Source: Acidobacteriota bacterium
Lineage (GTDB): Bacteria; Acidobacteriota; Blastocatellia; RBC074
Length of the DNA stretch: 6,844 bases
Assembly (NCBI GenBank): GCA_013140935.1
Contig: JABFSD010000621.1
Coordinates: 1-6,844, forward strand
Reading direction: 5' to 3'
The notes beneath the pieces were generated by a model that did no database searches, was not told the origin of the DNA, and saw nothing but the letters and a program-made list of their open reading frames with translations. Shown here piece by piece: positions 1 to 6,844 of the stretch; position 1 is the stretch's first letter; every line of letters starts with the position of its first letter. The translations under genes and the position numbers were made by a program.

Positions 1-1
1 G

Positions 2-607
2 CACTTGATTACTAATTCAAAAGGCCCGGAATCCATTTACAGCACCGGTCAATTCAGCTATTGGAAAGACGGGCGCAATATGCCCGATGTGATGTCGGGT
101 GTGTTGCAATATCCCGACAGCAAAGAACACGCGGCTTTTCAAATGACCTTACAAGTTAATTTCATCAGCGGTACGGGCGGGCAAGAGATAATTCAGTTAG
201 TTGGGTCAGAAGGTGTCATCACCGTCAAAGGAAATGACATAACGATCAGACATAGCCTGCTGCCCGAAGCGCCGGGATTGGGGGGATATGACTCGCTTTT
301 CACTTTCTCGAAAGCGATGCAAGAGAATCTGCAAAAAGAGTACGACGCGAAGTGGACGACTGAACAGCGAAAGAGAAAAACCAAAGCGGATATTATTTTC
401 AAAGCACCGGCTGGTTATGACGACCATTTAGACCATTTTACGAATTTCTTTGACGCCATCAGAACGGGCAAACCCGTGGTTGAAGATGCCGAATTTGGAT
501 TCCGGGCGGCGGCCCCCGCCCTGGCTTGTAACGAAAGTTATTTCCAGAAAAAAATCGTGCATTGGGACCCGGTGCAGATGAAATTAAAATCAGGCAGTCG
601 CGCTTAA
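2..607 (+). CDS. Gfo/Idh/MocA family oxidoreductase, C-terminal part (5' end outside window)
   Basis: This is the last 201 codons of an oxidoreductase of the Gfo/Idh/MocA type: NAD(P)-dependent enzymes with an N-terminal Rossmann fold and a C-terminal alpha/beta substrate domain, usually acting on sugars or cyclitols. The reading frame is open from base 2 with no true start. The TTG at 5 would be an internal codon, because His-Leu-Ile at the edge fits mid-protein family sequence. Family-like stretches are the YWKDGRNMPDV segment near the edge, a GxEG-type strand (LVGSEGVITVKG), and the C-terminal HLDHFTNFFDAIRTGKPVVE followed by EFGFRAAAPALACNESY and a final HWDP, typical of the end of these proteins. 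The NAD-binding half and the catalytic Lys are not in the window, so substrate and export status cannot be judged. It is more AT-rich than the genes from 1700 onward. The stop at 605-607 directly abuts an inverted repeat. Confidence 0.85.
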   Translation, partial: HLITNSKGPESIYSTGQFSYWKDGRNMPDVMSGVLQYPDSKEHAAFQMTLQVNFISGTGGQEIIQLVGSEGVITVKGNDITIRHSLLPEAPGLGGYDSLFTFSKAMQENLQKEYDAKWTTEQRKRKTKADIIFKAPAGYDDHLDHFTNFFDAIRTGKPVVEDAEFGFRAAAPALACNESYFQKKIVHWDPVQMKLKSGSRA

Positions 608-781
608 TATACCGCGAACGGGCATAGATTGAGCTTTTGCTCGGAGGCAAAAGAGAGAATACGGAACAAGCGGAAATAACGGAAGCTGTTTCCGTCCTGG
701 TTTTTCCGTTATTTCCGTTAGTTCCGTATTCTTAAAAAAAGCCTTTACCGAAAAGCTCAATTTGTGACCGTGCGCGGTATA
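608..781. repeat. 174-bp nested inverted repeat, MITE-like or REP-like
   Basis: Outer arms 608-638 and 751-781 are complementary at 27 of 31 positions. Inner arms 657-684 and 704-731 match at 26 of 28. The two pairs are separated by non-matching spacers. A third small hairpin (634-640 with 647-653, 7 of 7 bp, 6-base loop) lies in the left spacer and competes with the outer pairing. The ends read TATACCGCG and CGCGGTATA, so the termini are compatible with a TA-flanked element, but the TA is also simply part of the palindrome, so no target duplication can be claimed. No reading frame inside looks coding. The U-rich tract expected after a terminator stem is absent on the plus strand (an A-run follows the inner stem). 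It could still act in RNA processing or 3'-end protection of the upstream mRNA. Confidence 0.8.
704..730 (+). repeat. Three tandem 9-bp units inside the right inner arm
   Basis: The right inner arm consists of three head-to-tail 9-mers that share TTCCGT: TTCCGTTAT (704-712), TTCCGTTAG (713-721) and TTCCGTATT (722-730). The left inner arm (657-684) carries the complementary version with slight divergence. The arm therefore grew from, or is maintained as, a short tandem unit. The function is unknown. Confidence 0.7.
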
Positions 782-1016
782 GCTTCTGCGGGGGAAAAAT
801 GGTCGCACGGAACAGCAAACCGCCATAGACTTCGCGTGAAAAGCCTATCCATGATTGTAGCCTTGCACAGCAGCCACTGAAAATTGCCTATCCATTTCAA
901 CGCCTCGACTTCACACACCTCCGAAAAATTGACGCGCACGGAAAAGCAGTCTACTTTTATCAAATCATCTAAATGATTTAGCAACGTAATTTCGCACACC
1001 TGTTTAGGGCGACTGA
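782..1016. other. Intergenic region with no recognisable gene
   Basis: I find no protein family, tRNA or clear promoter in this 235-bp stretch. It holds a 10-bp direct repeat, GCCTATCCAT, at 843-852 and 886-895, and a small perfect hairpin (962-968 with 973-979, 4-base loop). A minus-strand frame is open across most of it, but runs into both the inverted repeat and the CoA-transferase remnant and has no family signature. The region may be the decayed 5' flank of the pseudogene or part of a larger repeat unit that includes 608-781. Confidence 0.5.
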
Positions 1017-1711
1017 ATGCGCAAAAACATTTCATTGGCACAACTGCGTTACGCCGACTATGTGCGCCCGGCCGATGTCATTGGCTGGCGGTAAGGGCCG
1101 GGCGAACCGCTGGCGTTGACTGAAACGTTGGTAGCGCAGCGGGCGGATTTGCAATCGCCGACGTTGTTTTTCGGCTTGTCCTCGTCAAATACGTTGCGTC
1201 CTGATCTCTTCGAGCATTTCGCGTTGCATGCACTCGATGGCGCCGGAACCAATCGGCGCGTCACGACGTTGGCAGACATCGTTCCGTGCCACGTCAGTCA
1301 AATTTCTGCGCTGTTGCGCGGCGGTGAGTTGCGCGTAGATGTTGCGCTCATTCAAGTCAGGCGGCTGCCCGAGGGCGGTCTCACGCTCGGGGTGATTGCT
1401 GACTTTACGCAAGCGATGATTCGTGCCGCGCGAGTGGTGATTGCGCTGGTCAATCCGTCGCTGCCGATTACGGACGGCGATGCTTTGGTCGATGGCAATG
1501 ACATTGATGTCTTCGTTGAAAGCGATGACCGTTTGATTGACATGCCGGTGACGGTCGCCCTGTCACAACCGCACGCAACGACGTTGATGTGATTGTGACG
1601 GAATATGGCGTAGCGCATTTGCGTGGCTGTGCGTTGCGCGAACGCGCGCAGCGATTGATTGCGATTGCGCATCCCGATTTTCGGGATTCGCTAAAGAAAG
1701 GAACTCAATGA
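1017..1711 (+). pseudogene. Acetyl-CoA hydrolase/4-hydroxybutyrate CoA-transferase family, broken by stop codon and internal deletion
   Basis: Two family fragments lie in two frames. The N-terminal part starts near ATG 1017 (AGGG 7 bases upstream) and runs through LRYADYVRPADVIGWR, then an in-frame TAA at 1092-1094, then GPGEPLALTETLVAQRADL, VPCHVSQISALLRGGELRVD, LGVIADFTQAMIRAARVVIA, VNPSLPITDGDA and IDVFVESDDRLI. Near 1550-1562 the frame changes and the next residues are VTTARNDVDVIVTEYGVA, then HLRGCALRERAQRLIAIAHP and a stop at 1709-1711; this is the family C-terminus. Full-length members have roughly 190 more residues between VESD and VTT, including the glutamate that forms the glutamyl-CoA intermediate and the GVGGQ-type CoA-binding segment. 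All of that is missing, so no active enzyme can be made. Intact relatives transfer or hydrolyse CoA on acetyl or hydroxybutyryl groups. The 3' end overlaps the next gene by 4 bases (ATGA). Confidence 0.88.
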
Positions 1712-2490
1712 GTCAGGAAGTTTCTCTCAACGCGCTCGGCAACGGCGTGTTTGAAATCCAATTGAATCGTCCCGAACGGATGAACGCGCTGGGTGTGGCG
1801 ACGGTCGCTGGGCTGGCGCAAGCCGTAGCGGAGGCCGCGCAACAACGCGCTCGCGTCGTGCTATTCAGCGGCAGCGGTCGTGCGTTCTGCGCCGGTGCTG
1901 ATCTGAAAGAACGTCAGGGTATGGCGCTTGACGCACGGCTGGCGCACAACGCTGCGATTCGCGCAGTGATTGATGACATCGCTAACGGAAAGTTCGTGAC
2001 GATTGCGTTGCTAAACGGCGTCGCGCTAGGCGGCGGACTCGAACTCGCGCTGGCTTGCGATCTGCGGTTTGCTGCGGCGGGCATTACGTTGGGGTTGACT
2101 GAAAGCCGCATTGGCGCATTGCCGGGCGCGGGCGGTACGCAACGCTTGCCGCGACTGATTGGCATGAGTCGCGCGTTGCAAATAATGCTGGGCGGTGCAC
2201 CGGTGACGAGCGAATACGCGCACACGATTGGGCTGGTGAATGAGGTGCATGCGCCGGAAGCGTTGGAAGCGCGCGCGCATGAGTTCGCCGCGTTGTTGGC
2301 AAGTCGCTCTGCGCCCGGACTCGCGGCGATCAAGCGGCTCGTCTATCAAGGCATTGATTTGCCGCTCGCTGAAGGGTTGAGTCTCGAACGCGCCGCCGTG
2401 TCTCAGGTTCTCGGTTCGGCCGATTATGCAGAAGGTTTGGCAGCGTTTGCTGAACGTCGTCAGCCGCGCTTTACCGAGGTGGCTGAATAA
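1708..2490 (+). CDS. Enoyl-CoA hydratase/isomerase (crotonase) family, AUH-like
   Basis: A 260-residue cytoplasmic crotonase of normal length, probably hydrating a 2-enoyl-CoA in fatty-acid or branched-chain amino-acid breakdown. The fold signatures are in order: RPERMNAL (21-28), the oxyanion-hole loop FCAGADLKER (60-69), LNGVALGGGLELALACDLR (102-120), and LGLTESRIGALPGAGGTQRL (128-147). Both catalytic acids of true hydratases are present: Glu112 in GGGLELA and Glu132 in LTESRIG. The GADLKER and GLTE...PGAGGTQRLPR pattern is closest to AUH/methylglutaconyl-CoA hydratases of leucine degradation, but the exact substrate cannot be assigned. The start is well supported: AAAGGAA lies at 1697-1703 and the ATG overlaps the stop of the preceding pseudogene, implying translational coupling before that gene died. 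Its own stop is 8 bp from the stop of the convergent regulator gene. The gene is intact while its partner is not. Confidence 0.93.
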   Translation: MSQEVSLNALGNGVFEIQLNRPERMNALGVATVAGLAQAVAEAAQQRARVVLFSGSGRAFCAGADLKERQGMALDARLAHNAAIRAVIDDIANGKFVTIALLNGVALGGGLELALACDLRFAAAGITLGLTESRIGALPGAGGTQRLPRLIGMSRALQIMLGGAPVTSEYAHTIGLVNEVHAPEALEARAHEFAALLASRSAPGLAAIKRLVYQGIDLPLAEGLSLERAAVSQVLGSADYAEGLAAFAERRQPRFTEVAE

Positions 2491-2498
2491 CCGTTTCG

Positions 2499-3425
2499 TC
2501 ACAAAGCAAGATTGTTGCGCCGCTTGGCGATGTCGCGTTGCGGCGGTGCGCCGAACAGCTTTTTATATTCGCGGCTGAAATAGGCTGGGTCTTCATAACC
2601 GACGCGGTATCCGGCGCTGGCAGCGTCGAGGTCTTCGCCGAGCATGATGCGGCGCGCTTCCTGCAAACGGATTTGTTTCTGAAATTGCAACGGACTCATG
2701 GCCGTGACTGATTTGAAATGATGATGGAAGCCCGAAACGCTCATGCCGAGTTCGTGCGCGAGTTCGTCCATCTTGAGCGATTGGTCAAAGTTTTGGCGCA
2801 ACAGGCCGATGGCTTTTGAGATGCGCTGCGTGTCTTTTCCCGCTGTCAGCAGATGGCTGAGCCGCGTGCCTTGCCCGTCCGCCAAAAGCCTGAAAACGAT
2901 TTCTCTGATAATCAGCGGCGCGAGCACTTTGCCTTCAATCGGATGCTCAACCAAACGCACCAGTCTGACGACGGCGTCCAGCAGGTTGGCGTTCATCGGA
3001 CTCACGTCCATCGCCTTCAAACTCGTGATGCTCTTTTTGGGTTCGATGCCTGATTCCATCATGACCGAAGCGACGAGCGCCGCATCAAGATTGAGCCGGA
3101 ATCCGAGGTAAGGGCGTTGTTTTGAGGCTTCTTCGACCTGGAACGTAAGCGGCAAATCTAGGGTGTAAATCAGGTAATGCCCCGAATCGTAACGAAAGAC
3201 TTCATCGCCTAACATCGCCTGCTTGCGCCCCTGGGCGACGACGCAAAAGGACGGCTGATAAATCGAGTGAATCGGCTCGGTCAGGCTGGATGAGCGCGCC
3301 AGTCGAAAGCTGGTCGAAACATCCAGCGTACCGTCGGCGGGCAAGGCGCGCGCGATGCGTTCAACCAGTTCCTGACGATTGCTTTGCACTCGTTGCGCTT
3401 CACGTTTCGCTTCTTTGGGGTTCAT
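2499..3425 (-). CDS. AraC/XylS family transcriptional regulator, YqhC-like
   Basis: A 308-residue DNA-binding regulator. Residues about 30-190 form the AraC-type N-terminal effector/dimerisation domain, with the typical TEPIHSIYQPSFCVVAQGRK stretch (49-68), GHYLIYTLDLPLTFQV (82-97) and LAPLIIREIVFRLL (168-181). The C-terminal AraC DNA-binding domain holds two helix-turn-helix units: MDELAHELGMSVSGFHHHFK (219-238) and SAGYRVGYEDPAYFSREYKK (270-289), followed by FGAPP. The ATG is the first start after an in-frame TAA four codons upstream, so the N-terminus is well fixed, although no strong Shine-Dalgarno precedes it. This subfamily includes E. coli YqhC, which activates aldehyde-reducing oxidoreductases. 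Here the gene is divergent from an aldo/keto reductase, which makes that reductase the likely target. The effector is unknown. No residue looks lost. Confidence 0.92.
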   Translation of the reverse strand: MNPKEAKREAQRVQSNRQELVERIARALPADGTLDVSTSFRLARSSSLTEPIHSIYQPSFCVVAQGRKQAMLGDEVFRYDSGHYLIYTLDLPLTFQVEEASKQRPYLGFRLNLDAALVASVMMESGIEPKKSITSLKAMDVSPMNANLLDAVVRLVRLVEHPIEGKVLAPLIIREIVFRLLADGQGTRLSHLLTAGKDTQRISKAIGLLRQNFDQSLKMDELAHELGMSVSGFHHHFKSVTAMSPLQFQKQIRLQEARRIMLGEDLDAASAGYRVGYEDPAYFSREYKKLFGAPPQRDIAKRRNNLAL

Positions 3426-3438
3426 AGGATTATCTTAA

Positions 3439-4584
<1,146 letters not shown>

Positions 4585-4600
4585 GTACCTGCTTGGAAAT

Positions 4601-4747
4601 TAGCTCCGTAGGAGCGGCATGTTTATAGAATGCGTCGAGACAACCTCGTTAGCTCCGTTAGGAGCGACATCTGCACATTCCGCTCCTAACGGAGCTTGCA
4701 GAATTACTGCTCGACGTTGCTATAAACATGCCGCTCCTACGGAGCTA
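4601..4747. repeat. 147-bp nested inverted repeat with perfect 28-bp outer arms
   Basis: Outer arms 4601-4628 and 4720-4747 are perfectly complementary over 28 bp. Inner arms 4651-4666 and 4681-4696 are perfect over 16 bp. A further 7 bp (4633-4639 with 4710-4716) pair in between. Each arm carries a copy of a near-palindromic core, GCTCCGTAGGAGC or GCTCCGTTAGGAGC, so four core copies occur: two forward (4603, 4652) and two reversed. The whole element could fold into one long stem or a row of small hairpins. It sits between the reductase stop and the next gene. There is no U-run after a stem, so it is not a classic terminator, though it may attenuate or protect RNA. The arrangement resembles REP/BIME-type dispersed repeats. 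Nothing inside looks coding. Confidence 0.9.
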
Positions 4748-4787
4748 AACAGCGCAATCCGAACTTTCAACTTGGTCCAATTGATCT

Positions 4788-4793
4788 GAGGAG
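4788..4793 (+). promoter_or_regulatory. Strong Shine-Dalgarno for the ABM-domain gene
   Basis: GAGGAG lies 6 bases before ATG 4800, which supports that start and suggests fresh, efficient initiation downstream of the inverted repeat. Confidence 0.75.
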
Positions 4794-4799
4794 TAAGTC

Positions 4800-5189
4800 A
4801 TGAACGTGAAACGATGGCGTTGGGCTGTAATGCTTCTTTTACTAAGCTTGATGGGGCTGACGTTTGCTATGCAAAAACAAACTCCGCTGGTGCGGTTGGC
4901 AGAACTCGAAATTGATCCAGCGCAGTTAGAGCTTTATACGGCTGCGCTCAAGGAAGAAATCGAGGCTTCGATTCGCCTTGAGCCGGGCGTACTGACGTTG
5001 TATGCCGTCGCCGAAAAAGACCACCCCACGCGCATCAGGATGTTTGAAACATACGCAGACGAAGCTGCTTATAAGGCGCATCTCGAAACGCCGCATTTCA
5101 AAAAATACAAAACCGGTACGCAGGCGATGGTGAAATCGCTCAAGCTGATTGAGACGACGCCGATCTTGCTCGGCGCAAAAGCGAAGTAA
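4800..5189 (+). CDS. Exported antibiotic-biosynthesis-monooxygenase (ABM) domain protein
   Basis: A 129-residue protein. Residues 1-23 look like a Sec signal sequence: basic start MNVKRWRW, hydrophobic AVMLLLLSLMGL, then TFA as a probable cleavage site. Residues about 30-115 form one ABM-type ferredoxin-like domain: strand LVRLAELEIDPAQLELYTAA, helix EEIEAS, EPGVLTLYAV (61-70), RIRMFETYADEAAYKAHLE (78-96), then TPHFKKY with the conserved His99. This is the pattern of cofactor-free quinol monooxygenases such as YgiN and of related dimeric heme- or quinone-handling proteins. The exact reaction cannot be read from sequence; an export signal is less common for this family. It leads a tight plus-strand cluster with an exported cupin/CMD protein 41 bp downstream. 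Members lacking enzymatic activity are known, so a binding role is possible. Confidence 0.85.
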   Translation: MNVKRWRWAVMLLLLSLMGLTFAMQKQTPLVRLAELEIDPAQLELYTAALKEEIEASIRLEPGVLTLYAVAEKDHPTRIRMFETYADEAAYKAHLETPHFKKYKTGTQAMVKSLKLIETTPILLGAKAK

Positions 5190-5230
5190 GAAAGCCGCTG
5201 CCCACAAACCCGAAAGTTGAAAGGACGAAA

Positions 5231-6112
5231 ATGAAAAGTTTAAGCGTGACCCTGCTCACAGCAATGCCCCTGCTGTTTTTGCTGCTTGTTTCAGCGTCAG
5301 CGCAAACGAATCCGGCAAGAGCCGCAACCGCATCAACTCCGCCAGAGGAAAAGGTCGTCAAAGTCACGCGCAACAGTGCGCCGCCCCCGCAGATGAGAGA
5401 GGCCGAAAACTTCACGGGTTCAGTCGGCGTCGAATTGCTTCAAGAGGCAACCGCTCCTTCACGCCTGGCGAGTGGGCGTGTCACTTTTGCGCCGGGAGCG
5501 CGCACGGCTTGGCACTCTCATCCGTTGGGACAGACGTTGATCGTCACGGCGGGCGCGGGCTGGGTGCAGCACGAAGGTGGCGAAAAACAAGAGATGAGGG
5601 TAGGCGATGTCGTATGGACTCCGCCGGGCGTGAAGCACTGGCATGGCGCGACAGTCACTGACCGCCTGACGCACATCGCCCTGACCGAACAACAGAGCGA
5701 CGGCAAGCGCGTCGAATGGATGGAAAAGGTCAGCGATGCGCAATACAAAGCGCCAGCTAAAGTGCAAGCCGTTCCCGCGCCGGTGCGCCGTTCCACTACG
5801 AACAACCGACCGTCGGCAAGAGCGATGGGTGATTTTGCTCCGAAGTTAGCCGAGATTACCGATGACGTGCTTTACGCTGATGTTTGGGAACGTCCGCAAA
5901 TCTCAAGACGCGACCGCAGCCTCGTGACCGTCGCGGCCTTGATTGCGATGAATCGTCCCGACCAGTTGCGCTCTCATCTGACGCGCGCTCGCGCGAATGG
6001 CGTGACGAAAGAAGAAGTCGTTGAGACCATCACGCATCTCGCGTTTTATGCAGGCTGGCCGAACGCGGTGAGCGCGCTTGCCGTAGCCAGAGAAGTTTTT
6101 CAGCAGCAGTGA
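5231..6112 (+). CDS. Exported cupin (Mn hydroxynitrile-lyase-like) fused to a carboxymuconolactone decarboxylase-like domain
   Basis: A 293-residue two-domain protein. Residues 1-24 form a Sec signal peptide ending SASA before QT. After a low-complexity Ala/Pro linker, residues about 57-172 form a cupin. AWHSHPLGQ supplies His95, His97 and Gln101, and KHWHGA supplies His136: the 3-His/1-Gln metal site of bacterial hydroxynitrile-lyase cupins. His148 (LTHIA) matches the extra active-site His of the Granulicella enzyme, and [12 protein letters not shown] closes the domain as in that enzyme, from memory of its sequence. Residues about 200-290 form a carboxymuconolactone-decarboxylase-like domain ([48 protein letters not shown]). 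It lacks the CxxC of AhpD peroxidases, so it resembles the decarboxylase branch. AAGGA (5221-5225) lies 5 bases before the ATG. Natural activity is open: lyase, oxygenase-like or decarboxylase roles are all possible. It probably shares a transcript with its neighbours. Confidence 0.9.
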   Translation: MKSLSVTLLTAMPLLFLLLVSASAQTNPARAATASTPPEEKVVKVTRNSAPPPQMREAENFTGSVGVELLQEATAPSRLASGRVTFAPGARTAWHSHPLGQTLIVTAGAGWVQHEGGEKQEMRVGDVVWTPPGVKHWHGATVTDRLTHIALTEQQSDGKRVEWMEKVSDAQYKAPAKVQAVPAPVRRSTTNNRPSARAMGDFAPKLAEITDDVLYADVWERPQISRRDRSLVTVAALIAMNRPDQLRSHLTRARANGVTKEEVVETITHLAFYAGWPNAVSALAVAREVFQQQ

Positions 6113-6131
6113 CACCTGAGTTAAGAATCTG

Positions 6132-6844
6132 ATGAAACTCAACATAAGCAAACAACAAAAACTATTCGCGCTCTTCCTCTTCATCTCGATCACCGCGAGC
6201 GCCCAGACAGGCAGTAAAGCCAACCTGCCGCCGCTGCAAATCAAAGAGCAAGGCAGCTTCGCCGTAGGTGGAACGGTCATCACGAATCCGGGTAAGTTCG
6301 ATCACTTGCGCCCTACGCCTGAAGGGCAAACCTTTCACGGCGATCACGCTTATGTGGCTTATCAGATTCCGGTGCGGGCGCGTCAGCTTCCGCTGGTGAT
6401 GTGGCACGGCATCGGGCAATTCTCAAAGACTTGGGAAACGACGCCGGACGGACGCGAAGGCTATCAAACGATTTTCCTGCGGCGTGACTTCGGAGTTTAT
6501 CTGATTGACCAGCCGCGCCGCGGCAACGCAGGTCGCAGCACGCAGGCCGCTACCATTCAGCCGACGCCTGACGAGCAGGGATGGTTTGGCACTTTCCGCC
6601 TCGGCATCTGGCCTGACTTTTTTCCCGGCGTACAGTTTTCGCGCGAGCCAGAGGCGCTAAATCAATACTTTCGGCAAATGACGCCCAGCATCGGCCCGAT
6701 TGATGGCGAAGTGAATGCGAACGCCGTCGCGGCGCTTTTTGACAAAATTGGCGCAGGCATTCTCGTCACGCATTCTCACAGCGGCGGCTTCGGCTGGCGC
6801 ACGGCGATCAAGAATCAAAACGTACGCGCGATTGTCTCTTATGA
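6132..6844 (+). CDS. Exported alpha/beta hydrolase, N-terminal 237 codons (3' end outside window)
   Basis: The frame opens at ATG 6132, 19 bp after the previous stop, and stays open to the edge. Residues 1-24 are a signal peptide: KQQK, then a hydrophobic LFALFLFISI stretch, cleavage after TASA and before QTG. The alpha/beta hydrolase core follows: strand LPLVMWHGIGQFSKTWE (86-102) with the oxyanion-region HG, FGVYLIDQPRRGNAGRS (120-136), and the nucleophile elbow LVTHSHSGGFGW (211-222). The likely nucleophile is Ser217 in S-H-S-G-G, where Ser replaces the first Gly of the usual GxSxG. The catalytic Asp/Glu and His are beyond the window. Members are mostly annotated as esterase-like, and the substrate is unknown. 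No strong Shine-Dalgarno precedes the ATG, so translation may depend on coupling to the gene upstream. Confidence 0.85.
   Translation, partial: MKLNISKQQKLFALFLFISITASAQTGSKANLPPLQIKEQGSFAVGGTVITNPGKFDHLRPTPEGQTFHGDHAYVAYQIPVRARQLPLVMWHGIGQFSKTWETTPDGREGYQTIFLRRDFGVYLIDQPRRGNAGRSTQAATIQPTPDEQGWFGTFRLGIWPDFFPGVQFSREPEALNQYFRQMTPSIGPIDGEVNANAVAALFDKIGAGILVTHSHSGGFGWRTAIKNQNVRAIVSY

Noticed and set aside
608..781. Rho-independent terminator for the oxidoreductase gene
   Set aside because: The stems are much longer than usual and no T-run follows on the plus strand; the run after the inner stem is A-rich.
608..781. TA target-site duplication flanking the first inverted repeat
   Set aside because: TA at 608-609 and 780-781 is part of the palindrome itself, so it cannot be told apart from terminal arm sequence without an empty site for comparison.
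757..1041. Minus-strand open frame of 94 codons across the intergenic region
   Set aside because: It reads through one arm of the inverted repeat and into the CoA-transferase remnant, has no family motif and no evident ribosome binding site. It may be chance or part of a repeat; not called as a gene.
1116..1592. Reading 1116-1592 as a free-standing intact small gene
   Set aside because: It starts mid-domain at a TTG after the TAA at 1092 and ends by frameshift within a known family; the C-terminal family motifs continue in another frame. It is a pseudogene fragment.
2026..2502. Long minus-strand frames opposite the enoyl-CoA hydratase
   Set aside because: They are shadows in GC-rich coding DNA; the plus-strand frame has full crotonase motifs.
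4601..4747. CRISPR-like array from the repeated GCTCCGTAGGAGC cores
   Set aside because: Copies alternate in orientation, spacing is unequal and only four cores exist; this is a nested palindrome, not direct repeats with uniform spacers.
5828..6109. AhpD-type alkylhydroperoxidase activity for the C-terminal CMD domain
   Set aside because: The CxxC motif required for that peroxidase activity is absent; the domain contains no cysteine.

Overview
The window most resembles a soil or environmental bacterium of the Acidobacteriota (Blastocatellia or Solibacteres type), or possibly the Planctomycetota/Verrucomicrobiota. This is an inference from three things: a Gfo/Idh/MocA oxidoreductase, an exported cupin that closely resembles the Granulicella manganese hydroxynitrile lyase as I remember it, and large nested inverted repeats between genes. 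No rRNA or tRNA anchors the call.

Layout. Positions 2-607 hold the 3' end of a Gfo/Idh/MocA oxidoreductase, which is somewhat more AT-rich than its neighbours. A 174-bp nested inverted repeat (608-781) starts at the base after its stop codon. About 235 bp with no recognisable gene follow. Next is a decayed acetyl-CoA hydrolase/CoA-transferase gene (about 1017-1711), with an in-frame stop and a large internal deletion. It still overlaps, by ATGA, an intact enoyl-CoA hydratase (1708-2490). That gene converges on an AraC-family regulator on the minus strand (2499-3425) with only 8 bp between their stops. The regulator is divergent from an aldo/keto reductase (3577-4584). A second nested inverted repeat (4601-4747), with perfect 28-bp outer arms, separates the reductase from a compact plus-strand cluster. 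The cluster encodes a small ABM-domain protein (4800-5189), a cupin plus carboxymuconolactone-decarboxylase-like fusion (5231-6112), and the start of an alpha/beta hydrolase (6132 to the window end).

How the genes may work together. The AraC regulator/aldo-keto reductase pair resembles carbonyl-responsive modules such as E. coli yqhC with its reductases. The three downstream proteins all begin with Sec-type signal sequences and belong to families acting on small carbonyl, quinone, aromatic or ester compounds. The reductase could therefore be the cytoplasmic arm, and the three-gene cluster the exported arm, of one small-molecule conversion or detoxification function. This link is inference; the repeat between the two groups may also separate their transcripts. 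The CoA-transferase remnant and the hydratase look like what is left of an acyl-CoA module.

I do not see a clear-cut undescribed system. The best candidates for follow-up are the exported HNL-like cupin/CMD fusion with its neighbours and the two nested inverted-repeat elements.
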